Of a stretch of DNA of 64,000 nt, positions 34,334-44,320 are shown in pieces (the first letter of the stretch is position 1; the number at the start of each line of letters is the position of its first letter). This DNA comes from an uncultured Nitrospira sp. GTDB taxonomy: Bacteria > Nitrospirota > Nitrospiria > Nitrospirales > Nitrospiraceae. The stretch spans positions 207,203 through 271,202 of the forward strand of contig CABVSR010000002.1 of the NCBI GenBank assembly GCA_902500995.1, read 5' to 3'. The notes under the pieces were generated by a model that made no database searches, was not told the DNA's origin, and saw only the letters and a list, made by a program, of their open reading frames with translations. A program made the translations under genes and the position numbers.

Positions 34334-35335
34334 ATGAACCAGGCCCCCGTCGCACAGGACATCAAACGCAGCGACCTCCTTGAGATGTACTATTACCTCC
34401 GGCTGACGAGAAGCGTGGAGGATCGCATCACCGCCCTCTACCGGCAAGGCCGGATCGTCGGCGGCGTCTACACCAGCCACGGCATGGAAGCCATCGCCGT
34501 CGGGTATGCCTCGGCGTTAAATCCGGAAGATGTCATCGCCCCCTTTCATCGTGACATGGGTGCGTTCCTGATCCGCGGCTTTTCTCCCGGTGAAATCATC
34601 TCCCAATATCTGGGCAAACAGGCCGGGCCCACCAAGGGCAAAGACGGCAACGTCCATATGGGCGATCTCAAACGCGGAGTCATCGGCTTCGTCAGCCACC
34701 TGGCCGACAACATGCCGGTCGCGGCCGGGGCGGCGCTGGCCTTCAAGATCAGAGGAGAATCTCGCGTGGCCTTCGCAGGCACCGGCGACGGCGGCACCAG
34801 CCGCGGCGACTTTCACGAGGCCATGAATTTTGCCGCGGTGCGCAAACTGCCCGTCGTCTACTTCTGTACGAACAATCAATACGCCTACTCCACGCCGGTG
34901 CGGTATCAAATGGCGATTGCCGATGTGGTTGAACGCGCGAAGGCCTACGGCATGCCGGGGGAGATCGTAGACGGGAATGATGTGGCCGCCGTCTATCTGG
35001 CGTCCAAACGGGCTATCGCCAAGGCGCGCTCAGGCGGAGGGCCGACGTTTCTCGAATTCAAAACCATGCGCATGCACGGGCATTCCGAGCATGACGCGGC
35101 GACCTACGTTCCACGCGCCCTATTGGAACAATGGAAAGCCAAGGATCCGATCGTGCGGGCCGAACGGCTGCTCGCACAACTCGGATACGGAGACGAGTCG
35201 TATTTTCATGAGGTGGGCGAGCGCGCCAAGAAGGAAGTCGAGGCAGGAACGGCATTCGCCGAACAGAGCCCGCTGCCCGAAGGCCCCGAAACCCTGGTCG
35301 GTGTGTTCGCCACCGAAAACGAGGTGTTGCCATGA
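34334..35335 (+). CDS. 2-oxoacid dehydrogenase E1 component, alpha subunit (probably branched-chain)
   Basis: The 333-aa protein has the thiamine diphosphate motif GDGGTSRGDFHEAMNF ending in CTNNQYA, plus TSHGMEAIAVGYA and HGHSEHDAATY. With the beta subunit it decarboxylates a 2-oxoacid and acylates the lipoyl group of E2. Sequence alone does not separate pyruvate from branched-chain types; leucine- and valine-specific genes downstream argue for branched-chain 2-oxoacids. The ATG at 34334 follows a perfect AAGGAGG; the frame is open 30 bases upstream. Confidence 0.88.
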   Translation: MNQAPVAQDIKRSDLLEMYYYLRLTRSVEDRITALYRQGRIVGGVYTSHGMEAIAVGYASALNPEDVIAPFHRDMGAFLIRGFSPGEIISQYLGKQAGPTKGKDGNVHMGDLKRGVIGFVSHLADNMPVAAGAALAFKIRGESRVAFAGTGDGGTSRGDFHEAMNFAAVRKLPVVYFCTNNQYAYSTPVRYQMAIADVVERAKAYGMPGEIVDGNDVAAVYLASKRAIAKARSGGGPTFLEFKTMRMHGHSEHDAATYVPRALLEQWKAKDPIVRAERLLAQLGYGDESYFHEVGERAKKEVEAGTAFAEQSPLPEGPETLVGVFATENEVLP

Positions 35336-36330
35336 CGAGCGCCACCGCCGTGCAAGAAGGCCAGACGACGTATGTTGATGCCATTTCACAAGCCCTCGAT
35401 GAAGAAATGACCCGTGACGAGCGGGTGTTTCTGATGGGTGAAGACATCGGCGCATACGGCGGCGCGTTCAAGGTCACACAGGGGTTTCTCGAAAAGTACG
35501 GCGAATGGCGGGTGCTGGATACGCCGCTCTCGGAATCGGGCTTCGTCGGCGCGGCCATCGGCGCGGCAATGATGGGCTTGCGGCCGGTGGTCGAGATGCA
35601 GTTCGCCGACTTTATTTCCTGCGCCTTCGACCAGATCACCGAGGTCGCGGCGAAGAACCACTACCGCTGGGGCGCGGCGGTGCCCCTCGTCATCAGGGCG
35701 CCGTTCGGAGGCGGTGTGCACGGAGGTCCGTTTCATTCGGAATGCCCCGAGGGTTGGTTCTTCCATTCGCCCGGCCTCAAGATCGTCGCGCCCTCGACAC
35801 CTTACGACGCGAAGGGTCTCTTGAAAGCCGCCATCCGCGACCCCAACCCGGTCCTCTATTTTGAACACAAGTTTTTATACCGGCGGATCAAGGCGACGTT
35901 GCCGCAGGAGGACTACATTGTTCCGCTCGGGAAAGCCGAGGTGAAACGCGCGGGCCGCGATGTGTCCCTCATCACCTATGGCGCCATGGTCCATCTGGCC
36001 TTGGAGGCTGCCGAGCTGCTGCATCAGGAAGGCATCGATCTGGAAGTGGTGGATCTCCGCACCTTGATTCCCCTCGACAAGGAGACGATCTATACCTCGG
36101 TGCGCAAAACCAGCAAGGCGATCATCCTCCACGAAGACAACAAGACCGGTGGCATTGGAGCGGAAATTTCCGCGTTACTGACGGAAGACTGTTTCGAGTG
36201 TCTGGACGGGCCGATTCTCCGCATCGCCCCGCCCGACACGCCGGTGCCGTTCAGCACGCCGCTGGAAGAGTTCTTTTTGCCCAAAGTCAGCGACATCGTC
36301 GCGGGAGCTAAAAAGCTGGCGGCGTATTGA
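35332..36330 (+). CDS. 2-oxoacid dehydrogenase E1 component, beta subunit
   Basis: The 332-aa protein carries the transketolase-like core (FLMGEDIGAYGGAFKVT, LDTPLSESGFVGAAIGAAM, EMQFADFISCAFDQI, PFGGGVHGGPFHS) and the C-terminal transketolase domain (VDLRTLIPLDKETI). It pairs with the alpha subunit, whose stop it overlaps by four bases, so the two are translationally coupled. Confidence 0.92.
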   Translation: MTSATAVQEGQTTYVDAISQALDEEMTRDERVFLMGEDIGAYGGAFKVTQGFLEKYGEWRVLDTPLSESGFVGAAIGAAMMGLRPVVEMQFADFISCAFDQITEVAAKNHYRWGAAVPLVIRAPFGGGVHGGPFHSECPEGWFFHSPGLKIVAPSTPYDAKGLLKAAIRDPNPVLYFEHKFLYRRIKATLPQEDYIVPLGKAEVKRAGRDVSLITYGAMVHLALEAAELLHQEGIDLEVVDLRTLIPLDKETIYTSVRKTSKAIILHEDNKTGGIGAEISALLTEDCFECLDGPILRIAPPDTPVPFSTPLEEFFLPKVSDIVAGAKKLAAY

Positions 36331-36340
36331 AATGAACAGC

Positions 36341-36430
36341 CTTCAGCCATCAGGTCTCAGCGTTCAGCGAGAGAAAAGGGATTCTGAAGCTGACTGCTGA
36401 TCGCTGATTGCTGAATGCTGATAGCTGGAG
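36341..36430 (+). repeat. TCAGC/GCTGA inverted repeat, copy 2, covering the E2 ribosome site
   Basis: The 106-bp gap between E1-beta and E2 holds TCAGC units on the left (36342-36368) and GCTGA units on the right (36390-36422) that can pair. CTTCAGC at 36341-36347 pairs with GCTGGAG at 36424-36430, which includes the E2 Shine-Dalgarno GGAGG (36427-36431). Further pairs are 36349-36353 with 36418-36422, 36357-36361 with 36410-36414, and 36364-36368 with 36403-36407. Confidence 0.6.
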
Positions 36431-36436
36431 GTCGAA

Positions 36437-37603
36437 GTGGCCACCGACATCGTGATGCCCCAACTCGGTGAAAGCATCGCTGAGGGCACCGTCGTCAAAT
36501 GGTTGATCCAGCCGGGCGGCGCAGTGGAAAAGGATCAACCGCTCCTGGAGGTGGAAACGGAAAAGGTGGCGCTCGATGTGCCGTCTCCGGCCTCGGGAAT
36601 TCTCGCCGAGGTGAAGGTGCAGGAAGGCGCCACCGTGCCGGTCGGCACGGTACTGGCCAGACTCGAGACTCAACCGGCGGAGGGAGTCATCAATCGTGTC
36701 GGCGGAGTGGGTGTGCGGGCCAGGCAAGCCGGAACGCAGGCGGATCAGCATTATTCGCCCGCCGTCAGGCAGCTCGCGCGTGAGCATGGAGTGGACCTGG
36801 CCCAAGTCACCGGCACGGGCGAAAGCGGCCGGGTCACGAAAAAAGACCTGTTGGATTATGTCGCTGCGCGGCCGGGGCCGGTTACCGAGCCCCCGCAAAC
36901 AGCTGCCACGCCACCTGCCGGCGCCGCATCTCGCGGGATAGCGGAAGAAATCGTCCCCTTCACCTCCATGCGGAAGACCATTGCCGAACGCATGCTCCTC
37001 AGCCGCCGCACCTCCGCCCATGTGACGACGTTTTTTGAAGCGGACTTTTCCGGAATCGAACGATTTCGAGCCGGGCGCACCTTGACCTATCTGCCCTTCG
37101 TGATCAACGCCGTGACTCGCGCCATGAAAGACCTGCCCCTGCTGAATGCCTCGTGGCAAGACCAAGGCCTCGCGATCAAACGAGACATCCACGTCGGCAT
37201 CGCGGTCGCACTCGACGAGGGCCTCCTGGTTCCAGTCATTCGCCGGGCCGATCAGAAGGGGCTCACGCAGCTGGCGCAGGAAGTCGCAGACCTGGCGGAA
37301 CGGGCAAGAACCAAACGATTGACCCCGGATGAAGTCAAAGACGGGACCTTCACCATCACCAATCACGGCGGATTCGGCAGCCTGTTCAGCACGCCGATCA
37401 TCCATCAGCCCCAGGCGGCCATTCTCGGCGTGGGTTCGGTGCAGAAGCGCGCCGTCGTGATCGACGATGCCATTGCCATCCGTCCCATGTGTTACCTGAG
37501 TCTTTCCTTCGACCACCGGATCATCGACGGCGCGACCGCCGACCGTTTCCTGGCCAAGGTGAAACAATATCTTCAACAGAGCGACTGGGAGAAATTTCTG
37601 TGA
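36437..37603 (+). CDS. 2-oxoacid dehydrogenase E2 (dihydrolipoamide acyltransferase)
   Basis: The 388-aa protein has one lipoyl domain (1-76, lipoyl Lys43 in VETEKVALD), a peripheral subunit-binding domain (about 105-140; YSPAVRQLAREHGVDLAQV) and the acyltransferase core (about 165-388) with the catalytic HRIIDGATADRF. It transfers the acyl group from lipoate to CoA. The start is a GTG behind GGAGG. E3 is not in the window and must come from elsewhere. The stop overlaps the next gene (GTGA). Confidence 0.92.
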   Translation: MATDIVMPQLGESIAEGTVVKWLIQPGGAVEKDQPLLEVETEKVALDVPSPASGILAEVKVQEGATVPVGTVLARLETQPAEGVINRVGGVGVRARQAGTQADQHYSPAVRQLAREHGVDLAQVTGTGESGRVTKKDLLDYVAARPGPVTEPPQTAATPPAGAASRGIAEEIVPFTSMRKTIAERMLLSRRTSAHVTTFFEADFSGIERFRAGRTLTYLPFVINAVTRAMKDLPLLNASWQDQGLAIKRDIHVGIAVALDEGLLVPVIRRADQKGLTQLAQEVADLAERARTKRLTPDEVKDGTFTITNHGGFGSLFSTPIIHQPQAAILGVGSVQKRAVVIDDAIAIRPMCYLSLSFDHRIIDGATADRFLAKVKQYLQQSDWEKFL

Positions 37604-38805
37604 CCACGAGACACCCTGCCGTCATCGTCAGCGCCGTTCGAACGCCGATGGGCAGCTTCAACGGGCAATTCAGTTCGATCCCGGCAACCAGATTGGGGAG
37701 TATCGCCATTGCCGAGGCGCTGAAACGTATTCAAGTTCCAGGGGAGCAGATCGACGAAGTCTTGATGGGCTGCGTGCTCAGCGCCGGACTCGGCCAGGCT
37801 CCCGCCAGGCAGGCGGCGATCGGGGCCGGACTGCCGCACCGGGTCGGAGGCGTGACCGTGAACAAGGTCTGCGGCTCCAGTCTGGAGACAGTCATCATGG
37901 CATCCAGAGCCATCGCCTTGGGCGACGCGCGCATCATCGTGGCAGGCGGAATGGAAAATATGACCCGGGCGCCGTTTCTGCTGGAGAAAGCCAGGCAAGG
38001 GTACCGGCTTGGGCATGGAGAATTGACGGACAGTCTGATCAAAGACGGTCTCTGGGATGTCTACAACCAATTTCACATGGGCAATGCGGGAGAGCTCTGC
38101 GCCGCCAGGTACCAGTTTTCCCGGCAGCAGGTCGACGATTTTGCCTTGGAAAGTTACAGCCGCGCGCGAGAGGCCATCTCCGCCGGTTCATTCACCAGGG
38201 AGATTGTTCCGGTCGAGGTGCCGCAGAAAAAAGGCGGACCAGTCATGGTGACGGACGATGAGGAACCGAACCGGGTCGATCTCTCAAGGCTGCGGCAGTT
38301 GAAACCCGTCTTTCAAGACGACGGGGTCCTGACGGTCGGCAACTCCCCCTCCTGCAATGACGGCGCGGCGGCGCTGGTCATCATGGCCGAAGAGGAGGCG
38401 CACCGGCGCGGATTGACGCCCATGGCGCGCATCGTGGGATATGCCGGTGCCGCTCTGGCGCCGGAATGGTTCACGATTGCGCCCGTCGAGGCAATCCGGC
38501 GGCTGCTGCAACAGACCGGGCTGGCGATCAACGACATCGACCTGTTCGAAATCAACGAAGCCTTTTCGGCCGTGTCCTTAGCCATTAATCGAGAGCTGGG
38601 ACTGGACGCGAAGAAGGTCAACGTCCACGGCGGCGCGGTGGCGCTTGGACATCCCATCGGCGCGACCGGCGCGAGGATTCTCACCACGTTGGTGTATGCC
38701 ATGGAAGCGCGCGATGCCCATCGCGGGCTTGCGAGCCTTTGTATCGGCGGCGGAGAGGCGCTCGCGCTCCTCGTCGAGCGGCCGAAGAAAATGCAGCATC
38801 AGTGA
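37600..38805 (+). CDS. Acetyl-CoA acetyltransferase (thiolase), second copy
   Basis: The 401-aa thiolase has the active Cys in NKVCGSSLETVI, the NEAFSAV motif, the His in ALGHPIGATG and the second Cys in SLCIGGGEAL. It could cleave acetoacetyl-CoA arising from leucine and tyrosine breakdown. The GTG at 37600 is chosen; it overlaps the E2 stop and has GGGAGA upstream, while the longer open frame runs antisense-free but inside E2. It differs from the copy at 26859 in several motifs, so it is not a recent duplicate. Confidence 0.92.
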   Translation: MTTRHPAVIVSAVRTPMGSFNGQFSSIPATRLGSIAIAEALKRIQVPGEQIDEVLMGCVLSAGLGQAPARQAAIGAGLPHRVGGVTVNKVCGSSLETVIMASRAIALGDARIIVAGGMENMTRAPFLLEKARQGYRLGHGELTDSLIKDGLWDVYNQFHMGNAGELCAARYQFSRQQVDDFALESYSRAREAISAGSFTREIVPVEVPQKKGGPVMVTDDEEPNRVDLSRLRQLKPVFQDDGVLTVGNSPSCNDGAAALVIMAEEEAHRRGLTPMARIVGYAGAALAPEWFTIAPVEAIRRLLQQTGLAINDIDLFEINEAFSAVSLAINRELGLDAKKVNVHGGAVALGHPIGATGARILTTLVYAMEARDAHRGLASLCIGGGEALALLVERPKKMQHQ

Positions 38806-38827
38806 TGGGACGCCGGTGGAAACAAGC

Positions 38828-39724
38828 GTGAAATCGCACATGACGATTGACGACATCACAACCATCGGCGTTGTTGGGGCGGGCCAGATGGGGCGCGGGA
38901 TCACTCAGGTGCTGGCGACCGCAGGCTGGAATGTGCTTCTGGTGGATGTGACGGAAGAAGCGCTCGAGGACGCCACGAAAAAAATCTGGCAGGGCGTCAC
39001 GAAGGCCGTGGAAAAGGGCGCGCTGCGTGGCGACCAGGCCGGATCCGCCATGGCGATGATCCACCCGATCCGGCACATGCAACGGCTACGAGAGGCACAG
39101 GTCGTGATCGAGGCGATCCCGGAAGATCCGGTGATGAAGCGGGCACTCTTCGCGCAATTGGGACAGATCTGCGAGCCCTCGACCCTGCTGGCCAGCAACA
39201 CCTCCTCGATTTCCATCGCCGGCCTAGGCATGGTATCGGGCCGTCCCGATCGTGTCGTCGGCATCCATTTCATGAACCCCGTGCCGGTCATGCGCTTAGT
39301 CGAAGTCGTTCGGGCCATCGGCACCTCCGAACAGACGATGCGCCTGGCGCTCGATGTCGTCCGGCGTGCGGGAAAAACCCCCGTCGTCTGCAAGGATTTT
39401 CCCGGCTTCATCGTCAACCGCGTCCTCATTCCCATGATCAACGAAGCCATCTTTGCGCTGGAAGACGGGGTGGCGACGGCGGAAGCGATCGACCTGGCCA
39501 TGGTGGAAGGTACCAACCATCCGGTCGGGCCGTTGGCGCTGGCCGACCGCATCGGGCTGGATACCGTGCTCGCCATCTGCGAAGTGCTGCATCAGGACCT
39601 GGGTGATCAGAAATTTCGCCCCTGCCCCCTCTTGCGCAAGTATGTCGAAGCCGGCTGGCTCGGCAGGAAAAGCGGGCATGGCTTCTATCAATACGGAGAT
39701 CAGCCGGTCATGCATCTGACCTGA
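38828..39724 (+). CDS. 3-hydroxybutyryl-CoA dehydrogenase
   Basis: The 298-aa protein has the NAD motif [25 protein letters not shown], the catalytic His in [11 protein letters not shown], and [19 protein letters not shown]. Length and motifs fit single-domain short-chain 3-hydroxyacyl-CoA dehydrogenases. It can oxidise 3-hydroxybutyryl-CoA from butyryl-CoA, a role that fits the isobutyryl-CoA mutase genes next door. The GTG at 38828 has GGTGGA seven bases before it; the ATG at 38840 is the alternative. Confidence 0.9.
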   Translation: MKSHMTIDDITTIGVVGAGQMGRGITQVLATAGWNVLLVDVTEEALEDATKKIWQGVTKAVEKGALRGDQAGSAMAMIHPIRHMQRLREAQVVIEAIPEDPVMKRALFAQLGQICEPSTLLASNTSSISIAGLGMVSGRPDRVVGIHFMNPVPVMRLVEVVRAIGTSEQTMRLALDVVRRAGKTPVVCKDFPGFIVNRVLIPMINEAIFALEDGVATAEAIDLAMVEGTNHPVGPLALADRIGLDTVLAICEVLHQDLGDQKFRPCPLLRKYVEAGWLGRKSGHGFYQYGDQPVMHLT

Positions 39725-39755
39725 CGTTCCTGTTCCCTGCTGGGAGGAACACGTC

Positions 39756-41351
39756 ATGAACGAGAGAAAAGCTCGATTCACCTCCCTCTCCGGTTTGAAC
39801 ATCGAACCGTGCTACGGGCCTGATCATCTCAAGGGCTGGCACGCCGAACAGGACCTGGGCCGACCGGGCGCATTTCCTTACACCCGCGGTTGCTACCCCG
39901 GCATGTATCGCAGCCGGGTCTGGACCATGCGGCAATTCGCCGGCTTCGGCTCTGCCGACGACACAAACGCGCGCTTCAAATATTTATTGGATCACGGCCA
40001 AACCGGCCTGAGCGTCGCATTTGACCTCCCGACCCTCATGGGTCTCGATGCCGACGATCCGCTGGCTCGCGGTGAGGTGGGACATTGCGGGGTGGCCGTC
40101 TCGTCCCTCGCCGACATGGAACGGTTGTTCGACGGCATCCCGCTCGATCAGGTCACGACGTCCATGACGATCAACGGTCCCGCCGCCGTGCTGTTCGCCA
40201 TGTATCTGGCGGTAGCGGAAAAGCGCGGGATTCCTTTCGACCGGCTGGGCGGCACGATTCAGAACGACATTCTGAAGGAATACATCGCACAGAAGGAATG
40301 GCTGTTTCCCCCCGAGCCGCACCTGGCCTTGATTGTCGACACGATCACGTATTGCGCGGCGCATGTGCCGAAATGGCACCCGATCAGCATCAGCGGATAT
40401 CACATCCGCGAGGCCGGCTCGACGGCGATTCAGGAACTGGCCTTCACGCTGTACAACGGCCTGACCTACGTCGAGGCGGCGGTGAAGTCGGGGCTCGCTG
40501 TGGACGCGTTTGCGCCGCAGTTATCGTTCTTCTTCAACGTCCACAATGATTTTTTCGAAGAGATCGCCAAATTTCGCGCCGCCCGGCGTCTCTGGGCTCG
40601 CGAGATGGAACGGCGGTACCACCCCCAAAACCCCCGGTCGCTGCAGCTGCGTTGTCACGCCCAAACCGCCGGTTGTTCACTCACGGCCCAGCAGCCGTTG
40701 AATAATGTGGTGCGAACCACCCTGCAGGCCCTGGCCGCCGTGCTCGGCGGCACGCAATCGCTCCATACGAATTCGATGGATGAAACGCTGGCCCTGCCGA
40801 CGGAAGAGGCTGTGAAGCTGGCGCTGCGGACGCAGCAGATCATTGCGGCGGAAAGCGAGACAGTCAATACCGTCGATCCTTTGGGCGGCTCGTACTTTGT
40901 CGAGTCGCTGACGAACCGGCTGGAAGAAGGGGCGCGGGAACTGTTTCACAAACTGGATGGCATGGGCGGCATGGTCTCCGCCATCGAGCGCGGGTTTCCG
41001 CAGCGGGAGATCCTGGATGCGTCGCAACGGTACCAGCACGAAATTGAACGGCAGCAACGGAGCATCGTTGGAGTGACGGAGCATCGAGAAGATGAGTCCC
41101 GTTCCATTCCTATTTTGAAAATCGGACCGGAGGTCGAACAGGAGCAGGTGGCACGCCTGTCCGATCTCCGGAAATCACGCGATCCGTTCAAGATGGCCGG
41201 CTCGCTGGAAGAGCTGCAGGAGATGGCGTCCTGTCACCAGAATCTCATGCCGCCGTTGATTGAAGCAGTGAAGGCCAAGGCCACGCTGGGTGAGATTTGC
41301 GCCGCCCTGAAGGAAGTGTACGGAACCTATCGGGAGCCGGTGGTGTTGTGA
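39756..41351 (+). CDS. icmA: Isobutyryl-CoA mutase-type B12-dependent acyl-CoA mutase, large subunit
   Basis: The 531-aa protein is a full TIM-barrel subunit of the methylmalonyl-CoA mutase superfamily ([51 protein letters not shown]). Substrate residues differ from methylmalonyl-CoA mutase: Phe61 (RQFAGFG) replaces the Tyr, and Gln179 (YIAQKEW) replaces the Arg that binds the substrate carboxylate; both are as in isobutyryl-CoA mutase. Ala88 (SVAFD) argues against 2-hydroxyisobutyryl-CoA mutase, which has Asp there. It should interconvert isobutyryl- and n-butyryl-CoA. There is no B12 domain; that is in the gene at 42279. Confidence 0.85.
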   Translation: MNERKARFTSLSGLNIEPCYGPDHLKGWHAEQDLGRPGAFPYTRGCYPGMYRSRVWTMRQFAGFGSADDTNARFKYLLDHGQTGLSVAFDLPTLMGLDADDPLARGEVGHCGVAVSSLADMERLFDGIPLDQVTTSMTINGPAAVLFAMYLAVAEKRGIPFDRLGGTIQNDILKEYIAQKEWLFPPEPHLALIVDTITYCAAHVPKWHPISISGYHIREAGSTAIQELAFTLYNGLTYVEAAVKSGLAVDAFAPQLSFFFNVHNDFFEEIAKFRAARRLWAREMERRYHPQNPRSLQLRCHAQTAGCSLTAQQPLNNVVRTTLQALAAVLGGTQSLHTNSMDETLALPTEEAVKLALRTQQIIAAESETVNTVDPLGGSYFVESLTNRLEEGARELFHKLDGMGGMVSAIERGFPQREILDASQRYQHEIERQQRSIVGVTEHREDESRSIPILKIGPEVEQEQVARLSDLRKSRDPFKMAGSLEELQEMASCHQNLMPPLIEAVKAKATLGEICAALKEVYGTYREPVVL

Positions 41352-41352
41352 G

Positions 41353-41390
41353 GCGGCGTCAACAACCAGGGGCCTCTTGGTCGTCGCCGC
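41353..41390 (+). other. Intercistronic RNA hairpin after the mutase gene
   Basis: GCGGCG (41353-41358) pairs with CGCCGC (41385-41390), enclosing a second stem ACCAGGG/TCTTGGT (41365-41371 with 41375-41381, two G-U pairs). There is no T-run, so it is not a standard terminator; it may stabilise the upstream mRNA or lower read-through. Confidence 0.5.
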
Positions 41391-41439
41391 TGAGGCACAT
41401 TGAAAGTGAGCCACGGGATTGTAAGACGATCTGTGGGAC

Positions 41440-42282
41440 ATGAAACTCGGAGCATTTGACATCTTCCCGGTGACCGACGGCCGATTCCGGCTGGACGGCG
41501 GCGCCATGTTCGGTGTTGTGCCGAAAACGCTCTGGCAACGCTGTTGCCCGGCGGATGAACTAAATCGTATTCCGCTCAGCCTGACCTGCCTGCTGATCCG
41601 CGCCCACGGGAAACATGTGCTGGTGGACACGGGACTCGGCGACAAGGAAGACGCAAAATTCCATTCGATGTTTGCGGTCGAACGGACACCCACCCTGCCA
41701 CAATCCCTCCATCGCTTGGGCTTGAGCCCCGACGACATCCATTTCGTGATCAATACGCATCTGCACTTCGACCATGCCGGAGGCAATACGACGATGAACG
41801 GGACCGGCGCAGTCACGCCGGCCTTTCCAAAGGCTACCTACTATGTCCAGCAAGGTGAATACGAAGATGCGATGCAGGCCAATGAACGGACCAGGGCCAG
41901 TTACCGTCGCGACAATTTCACGCCGGTGGCCGACGCGAATCAATGGGCTTTGCTCCATGGCGAGACGGAGCTGCTGCCGGGGGTGACCGCCGTCGTCACA
42001 CCCGGCCACACGCGCTGCCATCAAAGCGTCAAAGTGGAATCGGAAGGCCGGGTCGCGTTTTTCCTGGGCGATCTCATTCCCACTGTGTCCCATCTCCCGC
42101 TGCCCTACATCATGGGGTACGACCTCAACCCCGTCCAAACACTCGGCAGCAAGCGGCAGGTGCTCGACCGCGCCTGCGAGGAACAGTGGTTGTTGATCTT
42201 CGAACATGACCCGCTGGTTCAAGCCGGCTATGTCTCCAAGGATGCGGCCGGCAAATACCTGCTTCAGGAGGTAACGCTATGA
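41440..42282 (+). CDS. Metallo-beta-lactamase-fold hydrolase
   Basis: The 280-aa protein has the zinc motif HLHFDHAGG, a later His in TPGHTRCH, Asp in FFLGDLIP and the final His of IFEHDP, so the two-metal site is complete. The layout resembles the lactonase branch of the superfamily ([27 protein letters not shown]). It lies between the large and small mutase subunits and overlaps the small subunit start by four bases. It may be a thioesterase, lactonase or acyl-CoA hydrolase; the substrate cannot be read. Confidence 0.88.
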   Translation: MKLGAFDIFPVTDGRFRLDGGAMFGVVPKTLWQRCCPADELNRIPLSLTCLLIRAHGKHVLVDTGLGDKEDAKFHSMFAVERTPTLPQSLHRLGLSPDDIHFVINTHLHFDHAGGNTTMNGTGAVTPAFPKATYYVQQGEYEDAMQANERTRASYRRDNFTPVADANQWALLHGETELLPGVTAVVTPGHTRCHQSVKVESEGRVAFFLGDLIPTVSHLPLPYIMGYDLNPVQTLGSKRQVLDRACEEQWLLIFEHDPLVQAGYVSKDAAGKYLLQEVTL

Positions 42283-42686
42283 CCGTCGCGGCAACACCCC
42301 TGCGCATTCTAATCGGCAAGGTCGGCTTGGACGGGCATGACCGTGGCGTGAAGCTGGTTGCCCGCGCGCTCCGTGATGCGGGCATCGAAATCATTTACAC
42401 GGGACTCCATCAGAGTCCTGAGCAGATCGTGGCCACCGCAATCCAGGAGGACGTGCAGGCCATCGGCCTCAGTATCCATTCCGGCGCCCACAACTCGCTC
42501 TTCCCCCGCATCCTGGGACTGTTGCGGGAACAGGGCGCGGGAGACATCGTGCTCTTCGGCGGAGGCATCATTCCCGACGAAGACGTGCCGCGGTTGAAAG
42601 CGGCGGGCGTGCAGATGTTGTTCCGGCCTGCCACGCCGATGCACGACATCGTAGACTTTGTGAACGGGCTGCGCATCGAACGCTGA
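42279..42686 (+). CDS. icmB: B12-binding small subunit of the acyl-CoA mutase
   Basis: The 135-aa protein is a stand-alone cobalamin-binding domain: [10 protein letters not shown] with the DxHxxG cobalt-ligand His20, SIHSGAHN and [11 protein letters not shown]. Separate large and small subunits are the architecture of isobutyryl- and 2-hydroxyisobutyryl-CoA mutases, supporting the assignment of the gene at 39756. It overlaps the hydrolase gene by ATGA and lies 10 bp before the carboxylase gene. Confidence 0.9.
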   Translation: MTVAATPLRILIGKVGLDGHDRGVKLVARALRDAGIEIIYTGLHQSPEQIVATAIQEDVQAIGLSIHSGAHNSLFPRILGLLREQGAGDIVLFGGGIIPDEDVPRLKAAGVQMLFRPATPMHDIVDFVNGLRIER

Positions 42687-42696
42687 GGATTCAACC

Positions 42697-44301
42697 ATGG
42701 GTGTGTTGGACACGGCTGTGCGGCGAGACTCGGACGACTTCCGTCGAAACCAGGCTCAATACGAAGGCCTGGTGGCCGATCTCAACAAGCACCTGGCGCT
42801 GGTGCGGGCAGGTGGATCGGCGGAGGCCGTCGCGCTGCACAAGCAACGCGGCAAACTGACCGCCCGCGAGCGGATTGCGGCGCTGCTCGATCCCGGCTCG
42901 CCCTGGATGGAGCTGAGCCCGCTCGCCGCCTTCGGCCTCTATGATAATCAGGTCCCCTCGGCCGGTCTCATTACCGGCATCGGTTCGGTGTCCGGGCGTT
43001 TCTGTGTCATCGCGGCCAATGATGCGACGGTCAAGGGCGGAACCTATTTCCCGATGACCATCACCAAACATCTTCGCGCCCAGGCCATCGCGCTGGAGAA
43101 CCGGCTGCCGGCAATCTATCTCGTGGATTCCGGCGGTGTGTTTCTCCCGATGCAGGCTGAGGTCTTTGCGGACAAGGACCATTTCGGGCGGATCTTTTTC
43201 AATCAAGCGCGTATGTCGGCAGCCGGCATTCCACAGATCGCCTCCGTCATGGGGATGTGCACCGCAGGGGGCGCCTATGTCCCCGCCATGTGTGATGAGA
43301 ATGTCATCGTGAAGGGAACCGGCACGATTTATCTGGCCGGACCGCCTCTGGTGAAAGCCGCGACCGGCGAGGAAGTCACGGCCGAGGAACTGGGCGGCGC
43401 GGACCTGCACACGCGCCTCTCCGGCGTGAGCGACCATCTGGCGGACAACGACCAGGAGGCCTTGGACATCTGCCGTTCGATCATGGCCACATTGGGACGG
43501 CGACCGCCGAAGCTCCGCCGCGAGCCGATCGATGAGCCCTTGTACCCCGCCGGCGATCTCTACGGACTCATCCCCGGCAACCCACGGCAAAAATGGGAGG
43601 TCCGGGAAGTCATCGCCCGGCTGGTGGACGGCAGCCGATTCGATGAATTCAAGGCGCGATACGGCACGACGCTGGTCTGCGGCTTTGCGCAGTGGATGGG
43701 GCACCTGGTCGGAATCGTCGCCAACAACGGCGTGCTGCTCTCGGAGTCGGCCCTCAAAGGCGCGCATTTCGTGCAGCTCTGCGCCCAGCGGCGCCTGCCG
43801 CTCATATTTTTGCAAAACATCACCGGCTTCATGGTCGGGAAGGACTATGAGAGCCGGGGCATCATCAAGGACGGCGCTAAGATGGTCCAGGCGGTCTCGA
43901 CCGCGGAGGTGCCCAAATTCACGATCCTGATCGGCGCCTCCCATGGAGCCGGCAACTATGCCATGTGCGGGCGGGCCTATGCTCCCAGGTTCCTGTTCGC
44001 CTGGCCCAACGCCCGCATCTCGGTGATGGGGGCGCAACAGGCGGCGCAGGTGCTGGTCACGGTGAAGGAGCAACAACGGGCGCGGGAAAAGGCGGCCATG
44101 GCGGATGACGAACGCCGGCGGATCACCGAGGCCACGCTCCGGCAATATGAGCAGGAAGGCAGCCCTTACTTCGGCAGCGCGCGGCTGTGGGATGACGGAA
44201 TCCTGGATCCGCTCGACACGCGCCGGGTCTTGGGATTGTGCCTGGATGTTGCAGCGGCTGTGCCCGTGAAGGCGACTCACGCGCCGGTATTTCGGATGTG
44301 A
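42697..44301 (+). CDS. liuB: Methylcrotonyl-CoA carboxylase, carboxyltransferase (beta) subunit
   Basis: The 534-aa protein is a two-half carboxyltransferase ([80 protein letters not shown]). AGGAYVPAM and the VFLPMQ region are typical of methylcrotonyl-CoA rather than propionyl-CoA carboxylase. It carboxylates 3-methylcrotonyl-CoA to 3-methylglutaconyl-CoA, the leucine step before the next two genes. The biotin carboxylase/carrier (alpha) subunit usually adjacent is absent from the window. Confidence 0.88.
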   Translation: MGVLDTAVRRDSDDFRRNQAQYEGLVADLNKHLALVRAGGSAEAVALHKQRGKLTARERIAALLDPGSPWMELSPLAAFGLYDNQVPSAGLITGIGSVSGRFCVIAANDATVKGGTYFPMTITKHLRAQAIALENRLPAIYLVDSGGVFLPMQAEVFADKDHFGRIFFNQARMSAAGIPQIASVMGMCTAGGAYVPAMCDENVIVKGTGTIYLAGPPLVKAATGEEVTAEELGGADLHTRLSGVSDHLADNDQEALDICRSIMATLGRRPPKLRREPIDEPLYPAGDLYGLIPGNPRQKWEVREVIARLVDGSRFDEFKARYGTTLVCGFAQWMGHLVGIVANNGVLLSESALKGAHFVQLCAQRRLPLIFLQNITGFMVGKDYESRGIIKDGAKMVQAVSTAEVPKFTILIGASHGAGNYAMCGRAYAPRFLFAWPNARISVMGAQQAAQVLVTVKEQQRAREKAAMADDERRRITEATLRQYEQEGSPYFGSARLWDDGILDPLDTRRVLGLCLDVAAAVPVKATHAPVFRM

Positions 44302-44320
44302 ACAGCATGAGGAGGTGCGA

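Noticed and set aside
39756..41351. Methylmalonyl-CoA mutase as product name
   Set aside because: The Arg that binds the substrate carboxylate is Gln179 and the active-site Tyr is Phe61.
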